64,000 bases of DNA from Codonopsis lanceolata (lineage: Eukaryota; Streptophyta; Magnoliopsida; Asterales; Campanulaceae): the NCBI GenBank assembly GCA_013146195.2, contig CM028384.1, positions 73,631,990 through 73,695,989 on the forward strand, written 5' to 3'. The translations under genes and the position numbers were made by a program. Below are positions 10,669 to 21,461 of the stretch, in pieces; the first letter of the stretch is position 1, and each line of letters opens with the position of its first letter. Under the pieces are notes generated by a model that was given only the letters and a program-made list of their open reading frames with translations, was not told where the DNA came from and ran no database searches.

Positions 10669-11384
10669 TGACTTCTTTTCAGTTGTTGTATTAACTCCGG
10701 TTGGTCATGTATTTATGTTTGATGGAGCAGTGTGTTCTATATCATTTTTCTGATGGAATGGTAACAAACTACTCCGTTCCCAATAAAACAAAAAACAAAT
10801 AAAAACAATAATCTCATTTTGACAAGTCAAATTTTTTAAGATTGTAGTTTTATTTGTTCATACCTTGTATAAATTCCACAAAACTATTTTCTTTTCTAGA
10901 AATAAAATTATTTTTTGGACGCATGAATTATATACCATTATACTTATTCTCTTGGCAAGTTTGATTAGTCTTTTTTTCTTCAATTTTTTGTTGTTGGTTA
11001 TTGGTTATTGGTTATTGGTGGGGGGTTCACTCGTACCAACTTGCCCACACGGCCACACCTCAATTAGAAATTATCTCTCGAGTGCTAGCCACATGAATCA
11101 AACTCAGATGATATAGCCGTGTGAACAAACCCGTGTGGCCAGGAAGTTTGAACATACTAGTGACATATATCATCCATGCAAAGCTTAACCGTCGACAGTT
11201 TGACGTACCAACAAGCAAACCATGGTTCATCATCGTCCACTTTGTCATTTTTCATTCTCTTTTTAAGAAGGTTAATTATATCTGATTGAATAACACAAAG
11301 TAGGAATTACATAACTTTTAACTTCCATCAATAGTTTAATATGGGAAATAATGATGGGAGTAAAATAATTTAGTGGCAGTATCG
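10669..11384 (+). other. 3' UTR and flank of gene A
   Basis: An AATAAA-type signal (CAATAAAACAAA, near 10780) could serve polyadenylation about 110 bp after the stop. Sequence resembling a Stowaway terminus (ACTCCGTTCCC) begins near 10769. From about 10975 there is a (TTATTGG)n run and then anonymous sequence. I see no gene between here and the copia element. Confidence 0.5.
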
Positions 11385-11597
11385 TGTAGGAAATAATAAA
11401 CTTCAAGAATAATGACATAGCCATTCTATTGATTGAACCACCTATTTATATAGGGGAGTACAATTAGGGTTACACAAAGAGTGTGATACAAGAATCCTTT
11501 ACAAGGTAGGATTTACAATAAGAAAAGGAACTTTACAAGGTAGGTAAATAATAGGGAATAATAAATACAATTAACAAGAATATATTATTCTCTGATA
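11385..11597 (-). repeat. 3' LTR of the copia element
   Basis: Begins TGTAGGAAATAATAAAC on the plus strand and matches 16504-16571. A TATA box lies at about 11447-11457 (minus strand CTATATAAATAG). The inner end, near ATTCTCTGATA (about 11597), abuts the end of the RNase H reading frame and is approximate. Confidence 0.75.
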
Positions 11598-11605
11598 TGA
11601 CCCCG

Positions 11606-14524
11606 CTAGATGGATCCCTGCGAGGAGAGACCAATCTTCGTAATAAGTAGCTGATAGCGCTGCTGAGGAAGTGGCTTGGTAAGAACATCAGCGAGTTGGT
11701 TAGCCGATGAGACGTGGGAGACCCGTAAAATCCCATCTTGAACTTGTCGGCGAATGAAATGATAATCCAGAGCAACATGTTTCATGCGAGAGTGAAACAC
11801 ATGATTGGAGCATAGCCTAGTGGTGTCAACATTGTCACAATAGATGACAGGTTGCTGCAAGGAGGATATGCCGAGCTCCCTAAGAAGGGAGGAAACCCAA
11901 TGACATCGGCCAGCTGCGATAGACTTGGTACTCGACCTGCTGTCGAGAGCGAGCAACAAGGCCTTGCTTCGAGCTCCAAGAGATAGGATTGCGACCAAGG
12001 TAAACTATGTAGGCGCTAGTCGAGGTGTAGTCATCCATGTTCCCTGCCCAGTCAACATCAGCAAATGCATGAAGGTCTAGAGAAGACTGGCGATAAAGAA
12101 AGATACCATTAACAATAGTGCCACAAAGGTACTGAAGAAGGCGTTTGGTGGCGAGCCAGTGATTCGTGGTCGGCCTATGCATGAACTGAGAGAACTTGTT
12201 GACCACATTGGCAATATTCGGGTGAGTAAGGGAGAGATACTAGAGACTCCCTATGCCAGCTCGGTACTCTATTGGATCTATAAGAGCGGTGCCAGACAGG
12301 AGAGAGAGAACTGGCGAGGTGGCCATCGAGGTCGCCACTGGGCTAGCATCAGTCATACCAGTGCGAGCAAGAAGGTCGGCAATGTATCCTCGTTGAGAGA
12401 GCAGGATACCAGTAGGTCGGGGAACGACCTCGACGCCGATGAAGTAATGAAGCAGGTAGAGCTGTCAAGGTGGGTTGGCGGGGCTGGCCAACCCACAACC
12501 CGCTATAACCCACCATTTGGCGGGGCGGGGCGGGCCAACCCATGAAATGTGGTGGGCCGGGAAATTGCCAACCCAACCCAACCCAACCCAACCCATCTTG
12601 GGTTGTAGGTTAGGCGGGTCAACCCACCAACTTTTTTTCCCAATTAATCTAAATAATAAAAATAATCATAAATAACACAAAAAAATGTCACAATTCATTA
12701 AAAAATATATATATATTCTAATATTATATTTTTAATAGTGTTTTCTAACAACTTTCTTTAATATTTATTGTATAAAATGAGAAAAAAAAATAGAAATAAG
12801 AAACTATTTTATCATTACTCTTTTTGTATGTTCTTATAATCATTTTTTTATAAATATTGCGGTTAATATACCTTATTATGACATCTTTAATTGTTATAAG
12901 TGTCATTTTTTGAACGAATTCAAAATCATTTACTAATATTTCAGATATAAAAAATAATCTTACATTTTGAGCGAAAAATGATTTAAACTAATTATTTCAA
13001 ACGTATGACTTAGTTATTTCAAACTAGTATATGGCGGGCCAACCCACCTCAACCCGCAACCCACTATGGGCTCAACCCATTTGACCCACCTCCTAATGGG
13101 TTCATATTTTCCCAACCAACCCACCTTTTTTAAGTGGCGGGGCGGACCAACCCAACGGACCCAACCCATTTTGACAGCTCTAGAAGCAGGCCGAGGTCCT
13201 TGAGCGAGAAGCGAGCAGTGAGGACATTGATGAAGTTCTGGACAACCATGCCATTGTCACCCGTGATGATGACGTCGTGAGCATAGACGAGTAGCATGAT
13301 AGTGATACCTTGCTCGGCAAAGAGAAAGAGCGAGGTATCGGCCACAGAGTTCTTGAAACGAGCAGAAACAAACGAAGTTCATTGTACCATGCCTGGGGGG
13401 CTTGCTTGAGACCATAAATAGCTTTGTGTAGGCGACAAAAATGTTAAAGGTGATCAGAATCAACAAAGCCATGTGGTTAAGCCATGAAGACTTCCTCAGT
13501 GAGTGTCCCTTGGAGGAAAGCATTATTGATATCCAGTTGCTGAAGAGACCAACCTCGACTAACAGCAATGGAGAGGATAAGCCGAATTGTTGTGGGTTTA
13601 ACCACCGGGCTGAATGTTTCATGATAGTCAACCCCGGCCTTTGATGAAACCCTTTAGCAACTAGGCGAGCTTTGTACATGTCAATTGTGCCATCAGGTAA
13701 TCGTTTAATTCAAAATATCAATTTGCAATCAACAATGTTAGGAACCCCAGTGGGAGGTACCAAGTTCCAAGTGTCATTTTTAATGAGAGCATTGTACTCC
13801 TCAGACATAGCATGTCGCCGCCGGCTGTCTTTGATGGCTTTAGTGACACAGGTCGGTTCAGTGTCGGAGGAGAGCCGAGCAGAGAGGCTAAGCTTGTGAA
13901 TGGGTTTGTGGATGTTATTTTTGGAGCGGGTCATAATGAGGGTAGTGCGAGCTGTGGGAAGAGGAGCATGGTTCGGCAGAGGAATGCCAGGGAAAAGGGG
14001 TGAAGAATGCAATGTAGATGGTGGGTCATGCTGGCTCGACAAGGGAGGCTTGGTAAGTAAGGAAGCTGAGTTGGGTAAAGGGAATGTGTGCGAGGTGGAT
14101 AAAGGATCAAGCTACCGAGGCAAGGGATGCTCGGCAATTGAGGAAGCCAAGTTGGGTAAAGGAGCTTCAGGCAGGTTATTGCGAGGATAAATCGTCGGTG
14201 GTGTGTATGAGGGCGCGAGGATGTCATGAGAAGGTAACCAGGTGTGGTGAGTGGACTCATCATAACATAGATAGGAACTCTGGGCGAGAGAGTACTCGAG
14301 AAAGACACAAGGGAGGGACCGAGCATTAAGTTTGTGAGAAGTGTATGGTCGCAGCCAAGGATAACAGAGACAACCAAAGGCACGTAGCTTAAGGTAGTTC
14401 GGAGGAGTCCCAAAATGTTTTTGATAGGGAGAGGACATTTGGAGAGTAGGTGTAGGAAGACGGTTAATAAGGTAGGTGGTGGTGAGAAAGACATGCGACC
14501 AGTAGGTAAGAGGAAGCGAGACAT
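11606..14524 (-). pseudogene. copia reverse transcriptase and RNase H, broken
   Basis: These domains would copy the element RNA into DNA. The RT N-terminus (NDTWNLVPP, near 13790) and the middle (GFHQRPGL, near 13640) are readable. The catalytic YVDD box has decayed to YAHD (LLVYAHDVIITG, near 13280). After KDLGLL at about 13190 the frame is broken by a 726 bp MITE and resumes with HYFIGVEVVPRPTG at about 12440. RNase H follows, with FADVDWAG (near 12080) and ADVLTKPLPQ near the end (11660). The stop codon lies at 11606. Several frameshifts make this non-functional. Confidence 0.85.
12449..13190. mobile_element. hAT-type MITE inserted in the copia reverse transcriptase
   Basis: The element (12457-13182, 726 bp) has inverted ends TAGAGCTGTCAA / TTGACAGCTCTA and identical 8 bp flanks GAAGCAGG (12449-12456 and 13183-13190), the classic hAT duplication. 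Internally it is rich in GGGTTGGC/CCAACCC words (ten or more) near both ends and AT-rich in the middle, with no coding potential. Removing it restores the reverse transcriptase frame across KDLGLL-HYFIG, so it is younger than the copia insertion. Confidence 0.95.
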
Positions 14525-14551
14525 TGGTTAGAAGGGAGAGACTAGTCTCGA

Positions 14552-15499
14552 TTATATGACTATGATGACACTCAGAGAAGCCATTGTGCTTGGGAGTGTG
14601 AGGAGGGGAAGTGAGGTACGAGATGCCTTTGTTGGCGAGGTAGGTGGCGGCCCAGTGGTTTCGGCAATGCCAGTATACTCCCCTCTATTGTCCGAGTAAA
14701 GTGTGACAATTTTGTGTTTGAAATGGTTTTCCACCAGAGCTTGAAAACAAGGAAATATGGAAGCAACACCAGATTTCCGTTTGAGAGGGTAAAGCCATAT
14801 GTAATGTGTGTAATGATCAACAAATATAACATAATATTTGAATCCATCAAGTGAGATGATGAGGGAGGTACAAACATTAGAGTAAATAAGTTGAAGGGGA
14901 TGGGAGGAGACAATAGTAGATAAAGAAAACAGAAGTTTGTGACTTTTATAGCTTAGACACGCATTACAAAAAGATGAAGCTACTCGATTATGCTTAAGAG
15001 AAAACTTAGACTCTAGATGACTCTGAACTGGAGGAGATGGGTGGCCTAGACGATGATGCCACTCAGGAGAAGAACTTTTGGAACTAGAGAAGGCAGTGGG
15101 CTGACGAGGTGGGATAAAGCTCGGCCATTCATATACACCATCCTTAGATTGTCCTGTCAGCAGCAAGGTCCATGTTTGTAGATCCTTCACAAAAAAAGAA
15201 GGTGGTGAGAATTCAATAGAGGCTTTATTAGATGTAAAACATTGAGAAATAGAAATAAGATTTCGTTGCTTGCTAGGAACAAAAAGAACATTATGCAATT
15301 TAAAAGTAGTTGAGGGCGTAGGAAGAGAGGTTAAACCTGTTTTGGTAATGGGTAGACCGGTGCTATCACCTACGACCATGTCATCACTACCCAAGTACGG
15401 CTGGTGAAGAGACAAATTCTCAAGATTATTGGTGACATGATGAGATGCTCCACTATCAAGTAGCCAGCTTGGAGAAGAGTTGCCCGTGGTTGTGGCCAT
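14552..15499 (-). pseudogene. copia protease and integrase region
   Basis: Open for 315 codons. The aspartic protease signature LLDSGASHHVTNN lies at the N-terminus. A GAG-pre-integrase/zinc-binding segment (WHHRLGHPS ... CNACL) follows, and then the integrase core (DGFKYYVIFVDHYTHYIW and YSDNRGEYTG). The position where copia integrases normally have the first catalytic Asp (HSD) reads YSN here, so the core appears inactive. The C-terminal half is frameshifted near 14670. Confidence 0.85.
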
Positions 15500-15562
15500 A
15501 TGAGCTCGTGGGTGCCAGTTGTTGGTTGTGGACGAGGAACGAGCAGACGTGGGTACCGAGGC

Positions 15563-16437
15563 CTAAACAAGGTGAAAGGAGGGACACTGTGAGACCGTGT
15601 GACCCGGTTGCCTGCAGCCCTGACATTTTCTGAGGTAAGGATGCCGAGATCCCGAATTGGAATTTGGCGATGAACGAGGGCTTGGAGCGGGTTGCTGTGA
15701 TTGAGGATGATTAGTAAAGCTATGTGACCTTGTCGACACGGTGTTAGCCGTGACTGGGTGAGGAGTTGGTGCAGATTGCTTCAAAACGAGCTTGCGGTTG
15801 ATGAGCTTCTCATGTAGTTCATCAAAAGGTATGGGAGTGTCACGACTCACGACCTTCAATAACGTCAGCGACCTGGCGATAGTCCTTGCCAAGGCCGCCC
15901 AGCACTGTCTCGATGAGATCCTCGTGGTCAAGTGGTTTACCGAGGGCAGTAAGTTTATCAAACTTGCCCTTGATGAGCTGCATATACTCGGAAATTGACT
16001 GAGTGCCTTTCGTCGCCCGTTTGAGTTGGTCCTTAATTTGTTTGATGTGCCCACGGGAAGGGCGAGCAAAGGTGTTGACGAGGATGAGTCAGACATCCCG
16101 AGTAGTGGGCGTTTGCCCAATGAGCGACACCAGAGGCGGGGTGAGGAAACCGACAAGGGCTCCAAAGAGCAGCTTGTCCTGGCGCATGCATCCACGGGAT
16201 GTAAGCCGGGGTTAGGGACGAGGGCATTGTTGGCGGAGATGGTGGTTGGAGGACATGAGAAGGTGCCATCAACGAATTTGTACAGATCGTGCCTGATGAG
16301 CGTGGATTCAACTTGAAGCTTCCATGCTAAGTATTAATAGGGGTGAGTTTGGTGATGTTGTGGTTGGAAATGTTGATGAGTTGGAAGGTTTTGGTGGTAT
16401 CGGTGGAGTCTTGAATGGTGATGATGTTAGAGGCCAT
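15563..16437 (-). pseudogene. copia gag, broken
   Basis: The gag start is at 16437 (MASNIITIQDS). A premature stop and frameshift follow within 40 codons. The readable part contains FDELHEKLINRKLVLKQ, typical of the plant copia gag domain, a Ser/Pro-rich linker, and an intact CCHC knuckle (CQGCRQPGHTVSQC) near 15580-15630. Confidence 0.85.
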
Positions 16438-16486
16438 GGTGAGGATTTTAGGGTTTGCGGAAGTGTGGTGATTATAAGTTTTAGGA

Positions 16487-16503
16487 GCAAGGCTCTGATA
16501 CCA
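16487..16503 (-). other. tRNA-Met primer-binding site of the copia element
   Basis: The minus strand reads TGGTATCAGAGCCTTGC directly after the LTR terminus ...CCTACA. This fixes the LTR boundary at 16504. Confidence 0.9.
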
Positions 16504-16571
16504 TGTAGGAAATAATAACCTTCAGGAATAATGACATAACCATTCTATTGATTGAACCACCTATTTATATA
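16504..16571 (-). repeat. 5' LTR of the copia element, first part
   Basis: Nearly identical to 11385-11452. The match breaks off after CTATTTATATA, where inserted DNA begins. The rest of the LTR resumes at 18940. Confidence 0.85.
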
Positions 16572-16576
16572 ATGAA

Positions 16577-16581
<5 letters not shown>

Positions 16582-16641
<60 letters not shown>
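16582..16641. repeat. (AT)n microsatellite
   Basis: A roughly 60 bp AT dinucleotide run at the start of the insertion. Confidence 0.95.
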
Positions 16642-16643
<2 letters not shown>

Positions 16644-17363
16644 ACAACCGTGATTTTCTCGCCTAAATGTTTTCCATAAATGTAAACACAAATATGTATT
16701 GGAAGTTGAAACACTTTGTTTTATTACATTTTTCTTAATTTTTATACTAAACATTTAATTAACATTACATTGGAAATTGAAACACTTTATTTTGTTATAT
16801 TTCCTATATATAATGACAAATGTAATTAGCACATCCATATATAGCAAGATCCCTTCAAAATGCACTTACCAAAAATAGGAAGATATATATAATGAAAAAT
16901 GTAATTTGATTATCTCAAGATTGCTAGATAACCACCGTAACTAATTACAAAATAATGATTATATTTATATATGAACACATATACAAGTATTGATAAGTAA
17001 ATTAAAAAAAATATCAAAAGCTATTAAGAAATTAAATACCATCAATCTAAGAGGCAATGGCTTTTTTCTCTTTTTACCAATATGCAAGGGAAACAAGAAT
17101 AACAATTTAAAAACTTATTATAATATAAGATCTTCCTATATTAATATTAATTTACTTGTGAGTTTTGTTAAGACAAATTCTATCCATAGAAGTTAAAGAA
17201 CAAGTACATAGTGAAATATAATTTGATGAACAATTATGGATCCTTAAAGTCTGACATGTCTAATTTTATACTCAACAAAGATTACTTACTCAGTCATAAA
17301 TGCTATGTGACCACTTTTGTTGCGTATAATCAAGTAATTTCACCGGCAAAATTAGTAGCATCA

Positions 17364-17665
17364 ACCAACGAGCTCTAGCTCAACTGGTACTGCTAACTTC
17401 CCATAACGGAGAGGTCAGGTGTTTAAGTGTCACTAGAGACACTCTGGACTTTACAACTTTTAATAGAAATGTCGGGTGTTCAAGCCTCTTCAAAGGCAAC
17501 ATTGTTGTTCAAGCCTTACCCAAAGGCCCCATTTAGCTGCTCGCTTATCTTAATGGAGAGGTCGAGTGTTCAAGCCCCACCAGAAGCACCCTGGTACATT
17601 ACTGCTCTCAACCGAGAGGTCGGGTGTTTAAAACCTCACCAGAGGCACCATTTGTTATAGCCACA
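17364..17665 (+). repeat. tRNA-derived SINE-like repeat with iterated B-box units
   Basis: GAGCTCTAGCTCAACTGG (17368-17385) contains TAGCTCAACTGG, which fits the pol III A-box consensus TRGCNNARYNGG. GAGGTCAGGTGTTTAAG follows about 30 bp later in the B-box position. Variants of the B-box segment (GAGGTCGGGTGTTCAAGCC-like) then recur at about 17467, 17558 and 17615. Whether it is still transcribed is unknown. Confidence 0.55.
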
Positions 17666-18728
17666 CCAAAGGCATCATATGTCTATAATTGTAGCCTTTC
17701 AACGCATTAAAATATTAAAAGTAAGGGTTTGAGTAATGTCTATGTCCCCTCCAACCTTTAAACAAAGTAGTAGCATCAGTTGTGGCATGTTGGATGAGTG
17801 AACTTTTAAAGATCAACATGATCCTGGTGAGAGGTTACAACATCATTATTGCCGGATTCCATTTTCGCTCATTGACATTGTAGAAAAGCAAGGAGGAATA
17901 TGAGCAACTAAATCGTAATCTAATTGCTCTAGGAACATGTACAATGACTCTAGAGGGGTGTGATTATGTATATGGGCAAGTAGCTGAGTATCATACTCTG
18001 TGAAATGTACAATGAATTGAGAGCAATCATAATTTAAATGTCTATTTCATAGTTTATTGAATTGAGCTTAAATATTTGTATATATATTTGTAATAATTAA
18101 GTACATATATTATCAGTGTCACCTCATTTGGGTGACACTATAAATGAAAGAGTTTTTGAGTCGGGGATATTTTGGTCATTTCGGGGGAGAGATGACCATA
18201 TGTAATTTGAATCGTTTTTCTTTGGTTTATCGTCATTTGAATTTGTTATGCAATTTTTATTATCTAACAAAAATATATTCGTTTAAAGATATATATATAT
18301 ATATATTTTTCATTCATGTAATAAGCAATAATTAAATTCACTTATATTTGTATCCTTATATTTTAATTATGTGTTTAATTTTCATAACACACTAACTAAA
18401 AGATTAAAAAATTATATTAATATTGATTAATACAGATTACATGCATTTTGTTATGTGATAGATAGTAATAGTAATTGTATATATTTAATCATAGTGATCG
18501 TAGTAGTAATCGCACATATTTAATGATAAATGTTGTATTTAAAAAAATATCTAAAATTTATAAAATAATTTATTTATTTATTGTATTCTCTATTAATAAT
18601 TTTACCTTTTCTTAATCGATGTGTTATAATAATTTCAGTTATGTACATCAAACTCACAATATTTACGTTACAATTATTTGTTTATTTTATTTATTATTGT
18701 TAAAGTTTTTTATCATGATATTAGTTTT

Positions 18729-18731
<3 letters not shown>

Positions 18732-18805
<74 letters not shown>

Positions 18806-18822
18806 TTATTTATTTATTTATT
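18732..18822. repeat. (AT)n then (TTTA)n microsatellite
   Basis: A run of about 70 bp of AT dinucleotides continues into five TTTA units. Confidence 0.95.
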
Positions 18823-18939
18823 TCAACAGTTCTCTTTAATTTATTCTTTTAATTTTGTTTTTTCATTTCATGTTGCTTATATATAATTTAATTGAAAAAT
18901 ATATATGACGTGCGTTTAACGCACGGATGTAAAGCTAGT

Positions 18940-19010
18940 TAGAGTTACATAAGAAGTGTGATACATGAATCCTTTACCATTACCAAGATGATAAACACGG
19001 GAACTTTAAT
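18940..19010 (-). repeat. 5' LTR of the copia element, second part
   Basis: TAGAGTTACATAAGAAGTGTG and ATGAATCCTTTAC match the left LTR at about 11466-11505. Similarity fades after GGAACTTTA near 19007. The end of the LTR is therefore approximate, and the element ends within about 180 bp of the start codon of gene B. Confidence 0.7.
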
Positions 19011-19092
19011 TTTTAAAATGTTTCTAAATATCTTTTTTGACTTTGAAAGGCAAACCAAATCGAAATTTGCTAGTGGTGATCCGAGTCTCGAC

Positions 19093-19134
19093 CTCCTCAC
19101 TCCTCACTCCTCACTCCTCACTCCTCACCCCTCA
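19093..19134. repeat. (CTCCTCA)n microsatellite in the 5' leader of gene B
   Basis: Six imperfect CTCCTCA/CTCACTC units lie about 55-95 bp upstream of the gene B start codon. Pyrimidine-rich tracts like this are common in plant 5' UTRs. Confidence 0.85.
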
Positions 19135-19188
19135 GGCCCTCACCCACCCATAAAAGAAATTGAAGTATATTTTTGAGTTGATCGAGAG

Positions 19189-21461
19189 ATGGCAGCAGAA
19201 TCAATATCAAATTCAAAGGCAGTCCAAGAACTGATATTAAACGGCAGCGGTGAAGTGCCTGAAAGATATATCCATATTCAAGCCATTAATCCCTCCTCCG
19301 CAACGCCAATACTCCATATTCCCGTCGTTGACCTCAGTAATTGCCTTTTATCTTCTTCTTCAGCATCAGCCGTCGCAACAGAGGAACTAGAAAAACTTCG
19401 AACTGCTCTCAACACATGTGGTTGCATCCAGGTTTCCATTACTCTTTAATTTCTACTCCAATATTCACTATCTGAATCTCCTACGCTTTAAACTTGACTA
19501 GCTTAAGCTCCCACCATTTGATTTCCTAGTTTTGGATGATACATATATATTGACTTGGAGTTGGGATGCATTGGATCTTCTACACTAGTCTGTATTCTGC
19601 TGGATATACAGATCAATTGTGAAATTATGCACCCAAAACAATCGTATATATCCTGAACCTGTGTGGAGATATTTCCCCGTGGATCTTGTCAGTTGTAGCC
19701 GAGTCCAAGATTATGCCAACCCATTAACAGAGTCGATCAGATGCTCAGGATGCGTAAGATTCTATTTTTTTTACTGCCCAATAAATTTTCCAAGCACCCC
19801 AAGCTTCCTCATTTAATGAATTGTTACTGAAAGCTAAATCCATAGAGGTTCCGGATCTTCAATAACTATATTTCTGTATTAGTAAATGGTTTTTACAAAC
19901 TATGGGCGCATAGGTTTGTTTATGCCCAATGAAACTATCATCGTGTGTTTGTCTGTTTTGGTTTTATGTCCACACCACTTAACCATGGAGCGTTCCTGTG
20001 TTTTGACTTAAACCATCCCACTATGAGTTTCTGTGACGAGAAATGCCATCCCAAATTAGCGGTGACTTCCTGTTTTTTTACCTTAACCGCCCTACTTCGT
20101 GATTTTTGTGACAAGAAATGACATTCCAAATTAGTAGCCTATGCGCTAAAAATTATGCTATGCCTTCGATTTGCCTTCCAACATAATGGTTTTGGTTTTT
20201 GCTGTGTTAGTTGATCAATCATGGAATGACAAGTTCATTCCTAGATCAAGTGCATCAGGTAGGCAAACATTTCTTTGTGCTTCCAATGGAAGAGAAGCTC
20301 AAGTATTCCAGAACAATCCACAACATTGAAGGATATGGGAATGATTCCGTACTTTCAGAAAACCAAATTCTTGACTGGACTGACAGGTTGTATCTTACTG
20401 TACACCCTGAAGATGAGAGAAAGCTCAAACTGTGGCCCCATAATCCTCAGACTTTCAGGTATCATCATAAGAACACGAGAGGGAGGGAGAATTAATAAGC
20501 ATATGTCTTACTCCACCGTATCAAACTTGCAGGGAAATTTTGCATGAATATACCACGAAGTTGAAAATTTTAGCTGAAACTGTTATGAAGACAATGGCAG
20601 AGTCATTGAACTTGCCAGAGAACAGTTTTATGGACCAGTATGGAGAAAAAGCTTCGATGATTGCAAGATTTAACTTCTATCCTCCATGTCCGAGGCCTGA
20701 TCTTACTCTTGGTGTTAAGCCGCACGCAGATGGATCAGCAATTACCTTTCTTTTGCAAGACAAAGAAGTGGAAGGCCTTCAAGTTTTGAAAGATGACCAG
20801 TGGTTTCGAGTGCCCATTGTTCCTCATGCTCTTCTTATGAATGTTGGTGACCAAGTAGAGGTAATCTGAATGGCTTTCTGAATTATTTGTAAGCAACAGA
20901 TGCTTTCTTGAATGGAAACTCTCCTGATTATTGGGGGTGGCGATTGAATGTTAATGGATAGCTTTGGGTTAGGCTATTATCCATTGTGTCAATGGATAAT
21001 GGTCGAACCTAAAGCTATCAATTAACACCCAATTGCCACCCCTACTGATTACCATTATTAATTTGGCGTTTGTTATATAAATGTACTACTGTAAATGCAT
21101 ACGGCACGTTCTTGCATTGAGATAATTGCTTTGCTGGGGAAGAGAATTGGCAAATCAAGCAAGGCTAGTTAGCTGGTATAGTTTCATTATAACTGGAGTG
21201 GTTATAAATCGTAAATGTTCGCAGATAATGAGTAACGGCAAGTTCAAGAGCCCGCTGCACAGGGTGGTGACAAATTCAGAAAGAGAGAGGATGACTGTTG
21301 CAGTGTTCTGTAGGCCAGAATCAAATAAGGAGATTGGTCCCATTGAGGAGCTCATAAGCAATGACAGCCCAAGGCTATACAAAAGGATGACAAATTATGT
21401 TAATCTCTATTTCAAAAACTATCAGCAAGGAAGGAGATCCATTGATGAAGCCAAGCTCTAA
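19189..21461 (+). CDS. 2-oxoglutarate/Fe(II)-dependent dioxygenase, SRG1-like (gene B)
   Basis: Four exons (19189-19431, 20211-20458, 20533-20860, 21225-21461) join in frame at GT-AG introns to give 351 aa. It is a clear paralog of gene A on the same strand, for example NHG..SSFLDQVH, NIEGYGND and WTDRLYL. The iron ligands are H228, D230 and H285. The 2-oxoglutarate motif is R295-M-T297. NFYPPC and KPHADGSAIT are intact, so an active enzyme is expected; the substrate is unknown. The N-terminal region differs most from gene A, including an added SSSSAS stretch. The promoter is compressed: a copia LTR and a CT-rich tract fill the 180 bp upstream, and no strong TATA box is visible apart from GTATATTTTT at about 19166. 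Confidence 0.93.
20924..21052. mobile_element. 113 bp hairpin MITE (hAT-type) in intron 3 of gene B
   Basis: The element (20932-21044) has ends TGGGGGTGGCGATTG and, inverted, TAGGGGTGGCAATTG. It is flanked by CTGATTAT (20924-20931) and CTGATTAC (21045-21052), an 8 bp hAT-type duplication with one change. It is almost wholly a stem of about 55 bp per arm with a three-base loop near 20988. Several mismatches would pair as G:U in RNA. Confidence 0.88.

Larger units (their letters stand above)
16572..18939 (+). mobile_element. Helitron-like insertion splitting the copia 5' LTR
   Basis: The right end has Helitron 3' features: a hairpin CGTGC-GTTTAA-CGCACG (18909-18925) followed 13 bp later by CTAGT (18935-18939) and a host T. 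LTR homology resumes directly after it. The left boundary is not resolved: no clear TC terminus is visible, the start is an (AT)n run, and a few LTR bases (GGGGAGTACAA) are missing. The block may be composite. It contains a tRNA-like repeat cluster (17364-17665), a small hairpin GTGTCACC...GGTGACAC near 18115, and no convincing gene. Confidence 0.6.
11385..19010 (-). mobile_element. decayed full-length Ty1/copia element between the dioxygenase genes
   Basis: On the minus strand the order is 5' LTR (16504-16571 plus 18940-about 19010, split by an insertion), primer site (about 16490-16503), gag, protease, integrase, reverse transcriptase, RNase H and 3' LTR (11385-about 11597). The integrase-before-RT order defines copia. 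Frameshifts and stops are scattered throughout, and a hAT MITE lies inside the reverse transcriptase. The element sits between the two dioxygenase genes, and its 5' LTR is the nearest sequence upstream of gene B. Confidence 0.85.

Noticed and set aside
12159..12675. Plus-strand frames through the GGGTTGGC repeats
   Set aside because: They read across the antisense of the reverse transcriptase and the hAT MITE; the frame is open only because of GC-rich repeats.
15445..16316. Plus-strand frames opposite the copia gag and protease
   Set aside because: They are shadows of the minus-strand polyprotein, which has recognisable domains.
17364..17440. A functional tRNA gene
   Set aside because: The A and B boxes are only similar to consensus, no acceptor-stem pairing is visible, and B-like units are repeated; a SINE-like repeat fits better.
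18619..18852. Hydrophobic 77-codon frame on the plus strand
   Set aside because: Most of it translates the (AT)n and (TTTA)n tracts (alternating Ile-Tyr), so it is not a membrane protein.
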